Shown: positions 9,975-17,956, counted from the first letter of the stretch. The stretch is 42,298 nucleotides of DNA from Pseudogracilibacillus sp. (GCA_026169815.1 JAPFDT010000058.1:1-42298); one strand, 5' to 3'. Notes: generated from the letters alone by a model not told the origin. Program-made: numbers and translations.

Positions 9975-10019
9975 AGGAACGCTTAGATACATGTTTAGCT
10001 CATGTATCTAAGCGTTCCT
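9975..10019. terminator. very long perfect hairpin after the DUF3100 operon
   Basis: A perfect 19-bp inverted repeat (9975-9993 with 10001-10019) encloses a 7-nt loop. Short A and T stretches flank it, one mismatch away from the stem, so it could terminate transcription on both strands, though the T tract (ATTTG) is poor. It may instead be a small palindromic repeat. Confidence 0.7.
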
Positions 10020-10071
10020 ATTTGAAAACTTAAAATGAGTAATGAAATTGATATAAAATACATTAACTTTT

Positions 10072-10108
10072 AAAACGTATAGTATTCTATCTAATGCTAT
10101 ACGTTTTT
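10072..10108. terminator. second hairpin between the DUF3100 operon and rlmCD
   Basis: AAAACGTATAGTATT pairs with AATGCTATACGTTTT (one G-U) around a 6-nt loop and ends in T5. It is a good intrinsic terminator and nearly symmetric, so it can work in both directions. Confidence 0.75.
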
Positions 10109-10196
10109 ACATGGAGAAAAAGTGCTCAAGCAGAATAAAGACTCCTTTCTATGGTAAGATGAACAGTACAAGTAATTTACGAGAAGGAAGAGATAG

Positions 10197-11570
10197 ATGG
10201 CAAAACGACAAGTACCAGTAAAGAAAAATCAAACGATACAATTAACATTTGAAGATTTAACGCATGAAGGAAATGGCGTTGGAAAAATAGACGGTTATCC
10301 TATCTTTGTACCACTAGCTCTACCAGGCGAACGAGCAGATGTACGAGTCGTTAAAGTAAACAAACGATTCGGTTATGGAAGATTGGAACATATCCATGAA
10401 GAAAGTAAAAATCGTGTCACACCACCATGTAACGTATTTTATAAATGTGGTGGCTGTCAATTACAACATATGACGTATGACATGCAACTTGAGATGAAAC
10501 AAAATCAAGTTAAAAATGTCATGCAAAAAGTCGCTCACTTACCAGATGTTCCCGTCCATCCTGTTCTAGGTATGGACGAACCTTGGCGTTACCGTAATAA
10601 AATTCAAATACCTGTCGGAGAAAAAGAAGGTGAATTAATTACTGGTTTTTATCAGCAACGAAGCCATCGTATTATTGAGGATATGGAAACATGTGTCATT
10701 CAAGATGAGCTAGGTGACAATATTGTGGAAGCTGTCCGTCAAATCGGTACAGAACTCGGCATTCGCGCTTATGATGAGAAAGCACACCGAGGAGAATTAC
10801 GTCATATTATCGTTCGCACAGCATATACGACGAATGAAGCGATGCTTATTCTCGTTACACGTACAGAAAACCTAACAAAACAAGCGGAAATTATTGAAAG
10901 AATCACGAAAAAGTTCCCAGAAATAACTTCCATCGTTCATAATATTAATAGTCAAAAGACGAACGTTATTTTAGGGAAGAAATCTCAAACAATCTATGGT
11001 GAAGATTATATTTATGATAAGATTGGTGACTTAGAATTCGGGATTTCTGCACAATCATTTTATCAAGTCAATCCAACACAAACGAAAGTGTTGTACGATA
11101 AGGCGTTAGAATATGCTAATGTCGGTAAAGATGATATTGTCATCGATGCTTATTGTGGGATTGGAACTATTTCATTATTTTTAGCACAACAAGCGAAAAA
11201 GGTGTACGGTGTCGAAATTGTACCACAAGCAATTGATGATGCAAAAGCGAATGCGAAGCGGAATAATATGGACAACGTAGAATTTGTTGTTGGCGAAGCG
11301 GAAAAAATAATGCCATGGTGGACGAAGCAAGGGTTACGTCCTGATGTTATTGTCGTCGATCCACCACGAAAAGGTTGTGAAGCTTCGTTATTAGAAGCAA
11401 TGATTGCAATGGATCCAAAACGAATTGTTTATGTATCGTGTAATCCATCTACTTTAGCACGCGATTTACGTATATTAGAAGACGGTGGTTACAAGACACA
11501 AGAAGTACAGCCAGTTGATATGTTTTCACAAACGTCGCATATTGAATCGGTTGTTTGGTTGGAGAGATAA
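10197..11570 (+). CDS. rlmCD: 23S rRNA (uracil-5)-methyltransferase RlmCD
   Basis: RlmCD methylates two uridines of 23S rRNA at C5 (U747 and U1939 in E. coli numbering) in Gram-positive bacteria. The 457 residues comprise an N-terminal TRAM RNA-binding domain (about 10-70), a cysteine cluster for an iron-sulfur centre (PPCNVFYKCGGCQ and a later ETCVIQD), the SAM-binding DAYCGIGTISLFLA, the DPPRKGC motif IV and the catalytic cysteine in YVSCNPSTLARDL. GAAGGAAG precedes the ATG. This is the last gene of the conserved gatCAB-dgkB-rlmCD neighbourhood; after it the accessory region begins. Confidence 0.93.
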   Translation: MAKRQVPVKKNQTIQLTFEDLTHEGNGVGKIDGYPIFVPLALPGERADVRVVKVNKRFGYGRLEHIHEESKNRVTPPCNVFYKCGGCQLQHMTYDMQLEMKQNQVKNVMQKVAHLPDVPVHPVLGMDEPWRYRNKIQIPVGEKEGELITGFYQQRSHRIIEDMETCVIQDELGDNIVEAVRQIGTELGIRAYDEKAHRGELRHIIVRTAYTTNEAMLILVTRTENLTKQAEIIERITKKFPEITSIVHNINSQKTNVILGKKSQTIYGEDYIYDKIGDLEFGISAQSFYQVNPTQTKVLYDKALEYANVGKDDIVIDAYCGIGTISLFLAQQAKKVYGVEIVPQAIDDAKANAKRNNMDNVEFVVGEAEKIMPWWTKQGLRPDVIVVDPPRKGCEASLLEAMIAMDPKRIVYVSCNPSTLARDLRILEDGGYKTQEVQPVDMFSQTSHIESVVWLER

Positions 11571-11647
11571 GTTGTTCATCTAGAATAAACAATTATGAAT
11601 TATAAAATTGACTCAATTTTATATCTAGAACATACGAGGAAAACGTG

Positions 11648-11697
11648 AAAAGAGTGAGGAGAAAATAAACGATTTCTCTTCTCACTCTTTAATTTTT
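11648..11697 (+). terminator. terminator after rlmCD
   Basis: AAAGAGTGAGGAGAAA pairs with TTTCTCTTCTCACTCTTT with one small bulge, followed by AATTTTT. Confidence 0.85.
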
Positions 11698-11742
11698 GTG
11701 AATTTTATGTTAACTTCCAATTGTGATTTATTTAATAGGTGA

Positions 11743-11901
11743 ATGTCTTTTTGTACGCCTAGAATGAAAAGTAGAAGATGGAATGCGACAAAACTAACTT
11801 TAGGAAGTTTATTTGATGGCATTGGTGTATTTATATTAGCTGCTTCTCGTAATGCGATTCAACCAATATGGGCAAGTGAAATTGAAAAAGCATCCATTTA
11901 A
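11743..11901 (+). pseudogene. N-terminal relic of a C5-cytosine DNA methyltransferase
   Basis: A short frame reads WNATKLTLGSLFDGIGVF, then LAASRN...PIWASEIEKASI, and stops. This is the opening of Dcm-type enzymes of phages and conjugative elements, including motif I (FDGIGxFxLAAS), which binds S-adenosylmethionine; here the second glycine of FDGIGG has become valine. Nothing of motif IV (PCQ) or the target-recognition domain is present, so it cannot methylate DNA. The best start is ATG at 11764 (45 residues); an in-frame ATG at 11743 adds seven. It is read as the stump of a methyltransferase gene deleted with its mobile element. Confidence 0.75.
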
Positions 11902-11930
11902 CAACTTTAAAAATATTGTGAGGTCAAAAT

Positions 11931-12662
11931 ATGGCATTAATTATAATTATGATAACGTTATTATTTGGATTAACTGTGGTATTAATTTATGGTAAGCAGA
12001 ATATCAAAAGGATTATTATCCCTTTGCTAATTTTATTAATAGGTGATTTCTTGTTCTTGTATGCCAAGTTTGCAGTGGGGGACTCCTTTCTAACTTTACT
12101 TTACTATCTTCCAGCAATTGGCTTAGTAGTTATTTCAGTTATATGGTTTATTATCTTTTTAATAGTTGGGATTAGGGGGGAGTACAATAGGAATAAGGTT
12201 CTTGCTATTCTCTTGTCTTTTGCCATAACAGCTATTATTCTGTTTATTCCTTCTTTAACCCAAGAAGACAAATATAAAATATATCGAAAAGATTACTTTC
12301 ATGTCTCTGAGGCAATTTTTCAATCCTACGATGAGGGTGAAATATCAGTAGGGGATCAGTATCATTCCCCGCCATATAGTACTCAAAATATAGTAAAACT
12401 TGAATCTCATTACACAGAAGATGTTATAAATACAATGAAAAAACTAAATAAAAATGCAGGGGTATATACATATATATTAGCGGATCAAGATGTCATCTAT
12501 TTTAGTTTTGGTGCCTTTTTCCAATCAATTAGTGGAATTGCAATCACAAGGAATGATAGGGAACTTTCCTTTAACGATGAAATTAGTTCGAGATTCTTTG
12601 ATGGTGCTACCACATATGAGTATATAGAGGATAATGTATATTATTTTTATGATGGACTATAG
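11931..12662 (+). CDS. orphan membrane protein with extracellular C-terminal domain
   Basis: I do not recognise this 243-residue protein. Four hydrophobic segments fill residues 1-117 (about 1-20, 26-50, 56-82 and 88-110). The remaining 125 residues are soluble, rich in Tyr, Asp and Ser, and contain YHSPPYSTQNIVKLESHYTE and two FFDG/YFYDG turns, suggesting a beta-rich domain outside the cell. GTGAGG precedes the ATG by about 10 nt. It lies alone between a methyltransferase relic and a decayed conjugative-element regulator, so it was probably acquired. It could be a cargo protein such as an immunity factor, but no evidence proves it. Confidence 0.6.
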   Translation: MALIIIMITLLFGLTVVLIYGKQNIKRIIIPLLILLIGDFLFLYAKFAVGDSFLTLLYYLPAIGLVVISVIWFIIFLIVGIRGEYNRNKVLAILLSFAITAIILFIPSLTQEDKYKIYRKDYFHVSEAIFQSYDEGEISVGDQYHSPPYSTQNIVKLESHYTEDVINTMKKLNKNAGVYTYILADQDVIYFSFGAFFQSISGIAITRNDRELSFNDEISSRFFDGATTYEYIEDNVYYFYDGL

Positions 12663-12813
12663 GTTATTAAGTTATAATCCTCATAAGGGCACGCAAAGTA
12701 AACAATATTTTCATACCTAATCGTTATTTAGAAATTCTGATAACTTGGTTAACTCTAATGGTGTGGTGAACTAAAATAAAGACTGAATGTAAATATTTCC
12801 CTAGATAAGTAAT

Positions 12814-13063
12814 ATGAAAGGGAAAGGAGAAATTCTACAAGTGACTAGAAAGAAAGTCACTCCAAAGTTACTTACTGAAGCGCGCGGATTTTTCAATAGA
12901 AAAGCGCAAGACAGTCCTACTATACTACTTTTTAATATATTAGATGCAGACGATAGCTGAACTACTAGAGATTGCTCCTAGTACAGTTTAGTATAGACGG
13001 ACAAGGTCTTTTAAAAGGTTAAAGTGATTTTTGGAGGAACACACAGATGACTGGGATGATTGA
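12814..13063 (+). pseudogene. relic of a Tn916-type element sigma-like factor (Orf7-like)
   Basis: Two frames together read as a degraded sigma-70-like regulator. From 12814 one frame gives LLTEARGFF...SPTILLFNILDADDS; near 12944 a frameshift leads into TIAELLEIAPSTV, stop, YRRTRSFKRLK, stop, FLEEHTDDWDD, ending at 13063. This matches the end of Tn916 Orf7-like proteins (LLSEALREL..., ILLLFYFMD, EIADLLKLNRSTVYR, LIKKFMEE). The frameshift, a TAG at 12989 and a TGA at 13025 show that it is dead. The final codons overlap the next relic, as in intact elements. Confidence 0.65.
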
Positions 13064-13133
13064 TGCTAATACAAAAAAACAACAAAATTGTTTATTACCG
13101 AATCCAATTATTTTGGCTAGAAATAATGGTTAA
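13047..13133 (+). pseudogene. truncated HTH gene of a conjugative element (Tn916 Orf8-like)
   Basis: A 28-residue frame starts MTGMIDANTKKQ and continues NCLLPNPIILARNNG before a stop. Orf8-like helix-turn-helix proteins of Tn916-family elements begin similarly with (L/I)(L/I)PFPVIxAAxxGD, and they overlap the sigma-like gene as here. A strong GGAGG (13033-13037) lies inside the tail of the preceding relic, 9 nt from the ATG, so the peptide may still be made. The gene has lost the remaining 50 or so residues. Confidence 0.5.
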
Positions 13134-13224
13134 GTTTTCCCTTTCACTTATCATATATATGTTCTTTGACAAAGAAAGCACGAAATATAACGTCTTGCAG
13201 TATGTGATAAAAAATAAGATAATT

Positions 13225-14082
13225 TTAATTAACTCGTTTAATATACTGATGTAACGTCGATCCAAGTCTTTTGTTCTTACTTACCAATGAGATAGTTCTT
13301 GTTCTTCCGAAATCAGTAATTGGTAAAGCAATAAGATTGAGATGTTTGATATTTTTCGCTAACAACTCCGGTACAATCGTTATCCCTGTCCCCGCCGCTA
13401 CAGCTCCGTAGATAAAATCACCAAAAGCTACTTCATTAATAATATTGGGTTTGTAACCTGCTAATTCTATTTGATGAATAATATGACTTCTCGTATCACA
13501 AGGAGCTTGGTGGGTAATTAAAGGCTCCTTGTATAATTCCTCAAGCTCGATAGTGTCTTTTAATTTATATTTGTGATCTGTTGGAAATAATGCATAGTAA
13601 GGCTCTGTAAATAATTCACGGCTCCACAAAGACTCGTCAATATATTCGGTTTCTATAAAGACCGCATCAAGCCTCTCTTCTTGTAAAGACTGTAATAACT
13701 CACTAGAAGTATTTTGGGGAATTAATGATGATGATCTATCCATGAAGCGGAAATCTTTCATTCGTAACGGTAAATAATAAGTAGCCAGGCTAGGTAGACT
13801 CCCTATGGCAACTGGATTGCTTCGACAAAATTGTTGTAAATCTGCGCGAATGGTTGTTAGTTCTGTAATGACAGGTATGATTTTATTGTAAAAATGTTCA
13901 CCAGCTTCCGTCAGTCTAATACCAGTTGGTGTTCTATGAAACAATCTCACATTTAGATTATTTTCTAGATTTTGAATATGTTTACTCAAAGCTGGTTGAG
14001 AAATATTATTTACGTTTGCAGCTTTAGAAAAACTTTTTTGTTTCGCAGCTTCAGCAAAACTTTGTAACCAATCTAAATTCAT
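13225..14082 (-). CDS. LysR-family transcriptional regulator
   Basis: This 285-residue regulator starts with a winged helix-turn-helix (about 1-60: FAEAAKQKSFSKAA, ISQPALSKHIQNLE, LFHRTPTGIRLTEAGE) followed by a periplasmic-binding-like effector domain (about 90-285). The ATG at 14082 is used since GGAG lies 8 nt upstream; the codons to 14100 lack a site. It is divergent from an MFS efflux gene and the 230-bp gap contains two ATAAC-N5-GTTAT boxes, so it very likely controls that gene and itself. The effector cannot be read from the sequence. Confidence 0.92.
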   Translation of the reverse strand: MNLDWLQSFAEAAKQKSFSKAANVNNISQPALSKHIQNLENNLNVRLFHRTPTGIRLTEAGEHFYNKIIPVITELTTIRADLQQFCRSNPVAIGSLPSLATYYLPLRMKDFRFMDRSSSLIPQNTSSELLQSLQEERLDAVFIETEYIDESLWSRELFTEPYYALFPTDHKYKLKDTIELEELYKEPLITHQAPCDTRSHIIHQIELAGYKPNIINEVAFGDFIYGAVAAGTGITIVPELLAKNIKHLNLIALPITDFGRTRTISLVSKNKRLGSTLHQYIKRVN

Positions 14083-14100
14083 TATATTAACTCCATTCAT

Positions 14101-14125
14101 AGGTCATAACAATTTGTTATGACCT
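14101..14125. promoter_or_regulatory. LysR box 1 (lysR-proximal)
   Basis: AGGTCATAAC-AATTT-GTTATGACCT is a perfect inverted repeat. Its core ATAAC-N5-GTTAT (14106-14120) has the T-N11-A architecture of LysR operators. It ends 19 nt before the lysR start codon, which fits autoregulation. Confidence 0.75.
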
Positions 14126-14191
14126 TATAAAATAACGGTTCTTCTAAACATTATAATTAATTGATAGCATACTAAAAGAAGGTGTTTTTAT

Positions 14192-14208
14192 TATAACATA
14201 ATGTTATA
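14192..14208. promoter_or_regulatory. LysR box 2 (MFS-proximal)
   Basis: TATAACAT-A-ATGTTATA is a perfect palindrome containing the same ATAAC-N5-GTTAT core (14193-14207) as box 1, 87 bp away. It is about 105 bp upstream of the MFS start and probably the activation site. Confidence 0.7.
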
Positions 14209-14312
14209 GATGATTGGATAATATGATTGATTATACACCACCTTCAACAAAAGCAAACAAGTAATAAGCGTTGAATATTCATTACTTGTTAATTGTTAGG
14301 GAGGATTGTTTT

Positions 14313-15458
14313 ATGAAGAAAGTATTAATATTATCATTAGGTATGTTTGCATTGGGGTTTGACGCTTATATTGTTGCCGGGTTAATTCCAGGAATTAGTG
14401 AAACATATGATAAAGATGCATCACAAATAGGTCTAGCTGTTAGTATATTCACATTGTTTTACGCTATATCAGCACCAGTATGTGCTTCTCTGTTTGCTGG
14501 AAAATCAGTTAAAAAAATACTACTATACTCAATGATTGTTTTTACCATTGCTAATAGTATCACAGCCATCGCTCCGACTTTTACAGTTCTACTAATATCT
14601 AGAGCTATCGCAGGGGCGGGAGCAGGCTTATTTTCCCCATTAGCAATCTCTGCTTCTTCTGAGCTTGTTACTATTGAGAAAAAGGGGAGGGCGATAGGCT
14701 TAACTTTAGGTGGAATGAGTATAGGAACAGTGCTGGGTGTTCCTTTAGGGCTTTATGTATCCGATCTACTAAACTGGCAAGCTTCCATGTGGTTATTGGT
14801 AATTATTGGAGTGATCGCAATGTTTGGTATCTTTATATATTTACCACATATTGAAACATCCTCACCACCTGCGATTACTGAACGATTATCAATGTTTTTT
14901 GATAAAAAAGTAACAATAACAGTGTTTATTACCTTTTTTGCTAGTATTTCTAGTTTAGGATTATACACGTACCTATCACCATTAATAAAAGAAATTGCAA
15001 TATCTGGTGAGTTAGTATTTTATCTTTGGGCGTGGGGGGTTGGTGGACTGTTTGGAAGTTTAATCATCGGTCATTTAATTGATTATTTCAAGAAGCCCAA
15101 AACATTGGTTACGGTAATTTTATTCATCTTAACGCTATCTATTATTTGTATTCCATTATTGATTAATCTACCTTTGTTAAAGTATTTACCATTTTTTGTG
15201 TGGGGAGCAATGGGGTGGGCATCTCAAGCCCCGCAACAACATATTTTAATGTCTTACCAACCAAATAATGGGAGTGCAGCAGTAGCATTAAATAGTTCAC
15301 TTAATTATTTAGGAAGTTCAGTCGGGGCTACATTGGGTGGAATAGTGTTAGCATTTGGTTTCGGTGCTATATCATTAATATTTTTTGCTGTTATATCTAT
15401 GGTATTTTCGATTATTTTACAGTTTTATAGTGTTAAAAAATTTAGAGTCATCGAATGA
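14313..15458 (+). CDS. MFS drug/metabolite efflux transporter (DHA1 type)
   Basis: A 381-residue major facilitator with 12 membrane segments. Visible signatures are FALGFDAYIVAGLIPGIS in TM1 (the DHA1-type D-x-x-x-x-xGLLP motif), a shortened motif A between TM2 and TM3, SRAIAGAGAGLFSPLA in TM4 and GMSIGTVLGVPLG in TM5 (motif C of proton-driven exporters). It resembles the AraJ/YdhP/chloramphenicol-exporter group. The substrate is unknown. The start at 14313 follows GGGAGG (14299-14304); codons further upstream have no ribosome site. It is divergent from the LysR gene, whose boxes lie between them, so expression is probably inducible. Confidence 0.88.
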   Translation: MKKVLILSLGMFALGFDAYIVAGLIPGISETYDKDASQIGLAVSIFTLFYAISAPVCASLFAGKSVKKILLYSMIVFTIANSITAIAPTFTVLLISRAIAGAGAGLFSPLAISASSELVTIEKKGRAIGLTLGGMSIGTVLGVPLGLYVSDLLNWQASMWLLVIIGVIAMFGIFIYLPHIETSSPPAITERLSMFFDKKVTITVFITFFASISSLGLYTYLSPLIKEIAISGELVFYLWAWGVGGLFGSLIIGHLIDYFKKPKTLVTVILFILTLSIICIPLLINLPLLKYLPFFVWGAMGWASQAPQQHILMSYQPNNGSAAVALNSSLNYLGSSVGATLGGIVLAFGFGAISLIFFAVISMVFSIILQFYSVKKFRVIE

Positions 15459-15558
15459 GTGATATTATAGGTTTATGGCATATGGATTTATGCATAAATA
15501 CAATTAAAAACCATTGTCTATTAGGATTAGAACAATTATATAATTAGTAAAATATATC

Positions 15559-15599
15559 AAACGACGGTTTTGAAAAAAGGCTCAATTCCGTCGTTTTTC
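15559..15599 (+). terminator. terminator after the MFS gene
   Basis: AAACGACGG (15559-15567) pairs with CCGTCGTTT (15588-15596), followed by T residues; the loop is about 20 nt. Confidence 0.8.
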
Positions 15600-15617
15600 T
15601 AAAATAAGAATAGCGAA

Positions 15618-15725
15618 GGGTGGCGCCCCCAAAAAAGTTAAAGTTTTTATTATGCAGCTGATTAGCTGAGTTGAGTTCGATAATTAACAGGACTCAATCC
15701 AGTATAAATGATATTCTAACAATGT
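15618..15725 (-). mobile_element. 3' end relic of an IS3-family insertion sequence
   Basis: Read on the minus strand, the stretch ends with the frame IYTGLSPVNYRTQLS, a stop, SAA and a final stop (TAA at 15652-15650). GLSPVEYRTQ is the characteristic C-terminus of IS3-family OrfB integrases. Just beyond it a minus-strand TTAACTTTTTTGGGGG (about 15625-15640) resembles the terminal inverted repeat of IS150-like members. The rest of the transposase is absent. The element is dead and only marks a past insertion. Confidence 0.65.
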
Positions 15726-15973
15726 TCAGAAACGATTGTACAAAAATGTATAATTCAAAAAAGTTTTCATAACAAAAAGGTCTTACCCATTATTAAGAGA
15801 ATGTCTTCATAATATAATAAATTTATTATATTGGTATTTAAATTTTAGTATTGGTCTAAGGTTGAATACATCGCTGTATATAGATTGTCAAAGTTTCGTC
15901 ATTGTATAATAAATTGTTAGAATGTTTTATCCTCCTCAGGAATAGAGCTCAATTTCAAAAATAAGTAATAAAT
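15726..15973. other. AT-rich spacer with a 22-bp perfect palindrome
   Basis: No gene is visible. AATATAATAAA-TTTATTATATT at 15811-15832 is a perfect palindrome made only of A and T; it could be an operator, but low complexity makes chance likely. No convincing terminator for the convergent GNAT gene was found. Confidence 0.5.
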
Positions 15974-16504
15974 TTATCTTTTATAGTTTCTTCTTAAAAG
16001 TCCCATAAAAATGATGTCATGCCACTTTCCATCTCGATAAAGCTGTTCTTCCAATTTTCCTTCTTCAACAAATCCAAGCTTCTGATACAATTTTATTGCC
16101 CGAACATTGAAAGAAAACACACGCAGATATACCTTATGCAAATTTAACTCTTTAAAAGCAAAATCCAATAAGAGATTAAACGCCTCCCCTCCAAAACCTT
16201 TACTCCAGTAATTCTTATCACCTATATCAATAATACATTCAGCGTTCCTATTCACGTAGTCCATGTTGATTAATGATGTAACTCCAATTGGCTTATTGGC
16301 ACTAATTACTTCAATCACATATCCTTTTGAATTATGTGATTCAATCACACTATTTACAAATCTTTCAGTATCCGCATAAGTGAAAACATCTAAAGCTGGA
16401 TTTGTATATTGCATAACCTCAATATCATTTCTCCACTTATGGTAAATCGAAACATCCTCATTGGACATTTTTCTTAATCGAATTCTTTTTCCAGTAAAAA
16501 GCAT
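15974..16504 (-). CDS. GNAT-family N-acetyltransferase (RimJ/SpeG-like)
   Basis: A 176-residue acetyltransferase of the Acetyltransf_3 type. It starts with FTGKRIRLRKMSNEDV and the YHKWRND segment typical of RimJ/RimL-like enzymes, has the acetyl-CoA-binding stretch around KNYWSKGFGGEAFNLLLDFAF (the Q/RxxGxG/A position is SKGFGG), and ends with LHKVYLRVFSFNVRAIKLYQKLGFVEEG, the motif B signature. The acceptor could be a ribosomal protein terminus, a polyamine or an antibiotic; the sequence does not decide. AAGGAG precedes the start by 9 nt. A single gene, flanked by an IS relic. Confidence 0.88.
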   Translation of the reverse strand: MLFTGKRIRLRKMSNEDVSIYHKWRNDIEVMQYTNPALDVFTYADTERFVNSVIESHNSKGYVIEVISANKPIGVTSLINMDYVNRNAECIIDIGDKNYWSKGFGGEAFNLLLDFAFKELNLHKVYLRVFSFNVRAIKLYQKLGFVEEGKLEEQLYRDGKWHDIIFMGLLRRNYKR

Positions 16505-16843
16505 AAAAACAACTCCTTAATTACATATTTAGGCCCGTTGGATGAACTGCTTATTTCAATATTCAGTTTACCATAAGGCTATCTTTACCAAAAGTATTGC
16601 AGATATTAAACTCTAGGAACAGGGAAATAGTGGTAGCAGGTTCTGGAAAGGTTACTACAAAGATTTTTGGTAAAGAGCAAGTTATAGAGATACATAATCC
16701 GATATAAAAGCATTATTTTAAAAATACATGTCTATGAATATTCATTTATATGTTAAACTACGTATTAACGATGTGCGAAAATAAGTTGAAGACAGGTCAG
16801 TTAAAAAGGATTAGAAAATACGATATGGATAGGGGCATGATAA
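16505..16843. other. 339-bp spacer with a possible coding remnant
   Basis: A short frame ending at the stop near 16707 reads REIVVAGSGKVTTKIFGKEQ, then VIEIHNPI. It has a biased, protein-like composition but no clear start or ribosome site and I do not recognise it, so it may be the tail of a lost gene. The rest is AT-rich and should carry the promoters of the two divergent flanking genes. Confidence 0.4.
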
Positions 16844-17818
16844 ATGTTTACCAGGAAGGCTGCAAAAATAGTTGGTCCTAATGCTATTTCAGAATTAAAG
16901 TCAGTTACAATCGGTGGTATTAAACAATGGGTATATATTCGAGGAGAGGATGTTAGTAAACCAATTCTGCTTATGTTACATGGTGGTCCTGGGTCGGGGC
17001 AAATAGGTTTTATTCGAAGTTTTCAAAGTTATTTAGAAAAGGATTTCGTTGTTGTGCAATGGGATCAAAGGGGCGCAGGGTTATCCTATTCCAAAAAAAT
17101 TCCTCCTGAGTCAATGAATATCAATCAATTTGTGGAAGATACGATCGAGACGACTAAATATATTTTAAATCATTTGGATAGGAAGCAAGTTTACTTAGTA
17201 GGGCATTCTTGGGGTACAATATTAGGGATGTTAGCAATCAAACAGGCTCCTCAGTTATATAAACGTTACTTTGGGGTTGCTCAAATTAGTCATGTAAAAT
17301 CAAGCGAGAAGCTGTCTTATACAAAGCTACTAGAAAAAGCTAAAGCAGAAAATAATACTAAAGCTTATGAGGCTTTACATGAAATTGGACCCCCACCATG
17401 GGAACATTTAAAGCATGATCGAGTGCATCAGAAATTTATCGAGGTATTTGGTGGAGGAATTACACATGATGGTAAAATGGTGAGTAAAATGATGAAGAAC
17501 TTATTAACGAGTAAAGAATATAATTTGCGTGATTGTATGAGATTTATCCAAGGACAATTGTTTAGTATGAAACGTTTGCAAATAGAAATGATGAAAATAA
17601 ATTTAACAGAAATAATCCATCAAGTTAATATTCCAATTTATTTTATTATGGGAAAGCATGACCTAACCGCTCCATATGAGCCTTCAGAAGAATTTTTTGA
17701 AAAAGTAAATGCACCTGAAAAGCGATGGATTATGTTTGAAGAATCTGCTCATTCTCCAATATGGGAGGAACCTGAAAAGTTTTTGGATATTCTTATGTTG
17801 GAAACGAAAAAGGATTAA
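16844..17818 (+). CDS. alpha/beta hydrolase, proline iminopeptidase-like (S33)
   Basis: The 324-residue protein has the complete serine-hydrolase layout: oxyanion motif HGGPGSG (from H46), WDQRGAGLS, nucleophile elbow GHSWG (S122), acid D273 in IMGKHDLTAPYE and histidine H303 in EESAHSPIWEEPEKF. HGGPG together with WDQRG and GHSWG is the pattern of prolyl iminopeptidases and related S33 hydrolases, which remove N-terminal proline or act on other small amides and esters. No signal peptide is seen, so it is cytosolic. The ribosome site (AGGGGC) is modest. It stands alone between spacers in the accessory region. Confidence 0.88.
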   Translation: MFTRKAAKIVGPNAISELKSVTIGGIKQWVYIRGEDVSKPILLMLHGGPGSGQIGFIRSFQSYLEKDFVVVQWDQRGAGLSYSKKIPPESMNINQFVEDTIETTKYILNHLDRKQVYLVGHSWGTILGMLAIKQAPQLYKRYFGVAQISHVKSSEKLSYTKLLEKAKAENNTKAYEALHEIGPPPWEHLKHDRVHQKFIEVFGGGITHDGKMVSKMMKNLLTSKEYNLRDCMRFIQGQLFSMKRLQIEMMKINLTEIIHQVNIPIYFIMGKHDLTAPYEPSEEFFEKVNAPEKRWIMFEESAHSPIWEEPEKFLDILMLETKKD

Positions 17819-17956
17819 GAGTACTTGAATTTACAGGGATTTAAGAGGGAAAACGAGTTGTACAGGTACTTAATATGAAAAGATATATGCTTGTATTAAA
17901 GATAATATATGTTTTAAAAAAGTAATAAATCTTGAATTTGTTTTTCTATAACATTG

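Noticed and set aside
11931-12662. Toxin or phage holin
   Set aside because: Four helices and a 125-residue exterior domain are too large for a holin, and no antitoxin-like partner is present.
13060-13254. 64-residue plus-strand frame
   Set aside because: It overlaps the better-supported HTH relic in another frame, has no ribosome site of its own and runs into the 3' end of the lysR gene.
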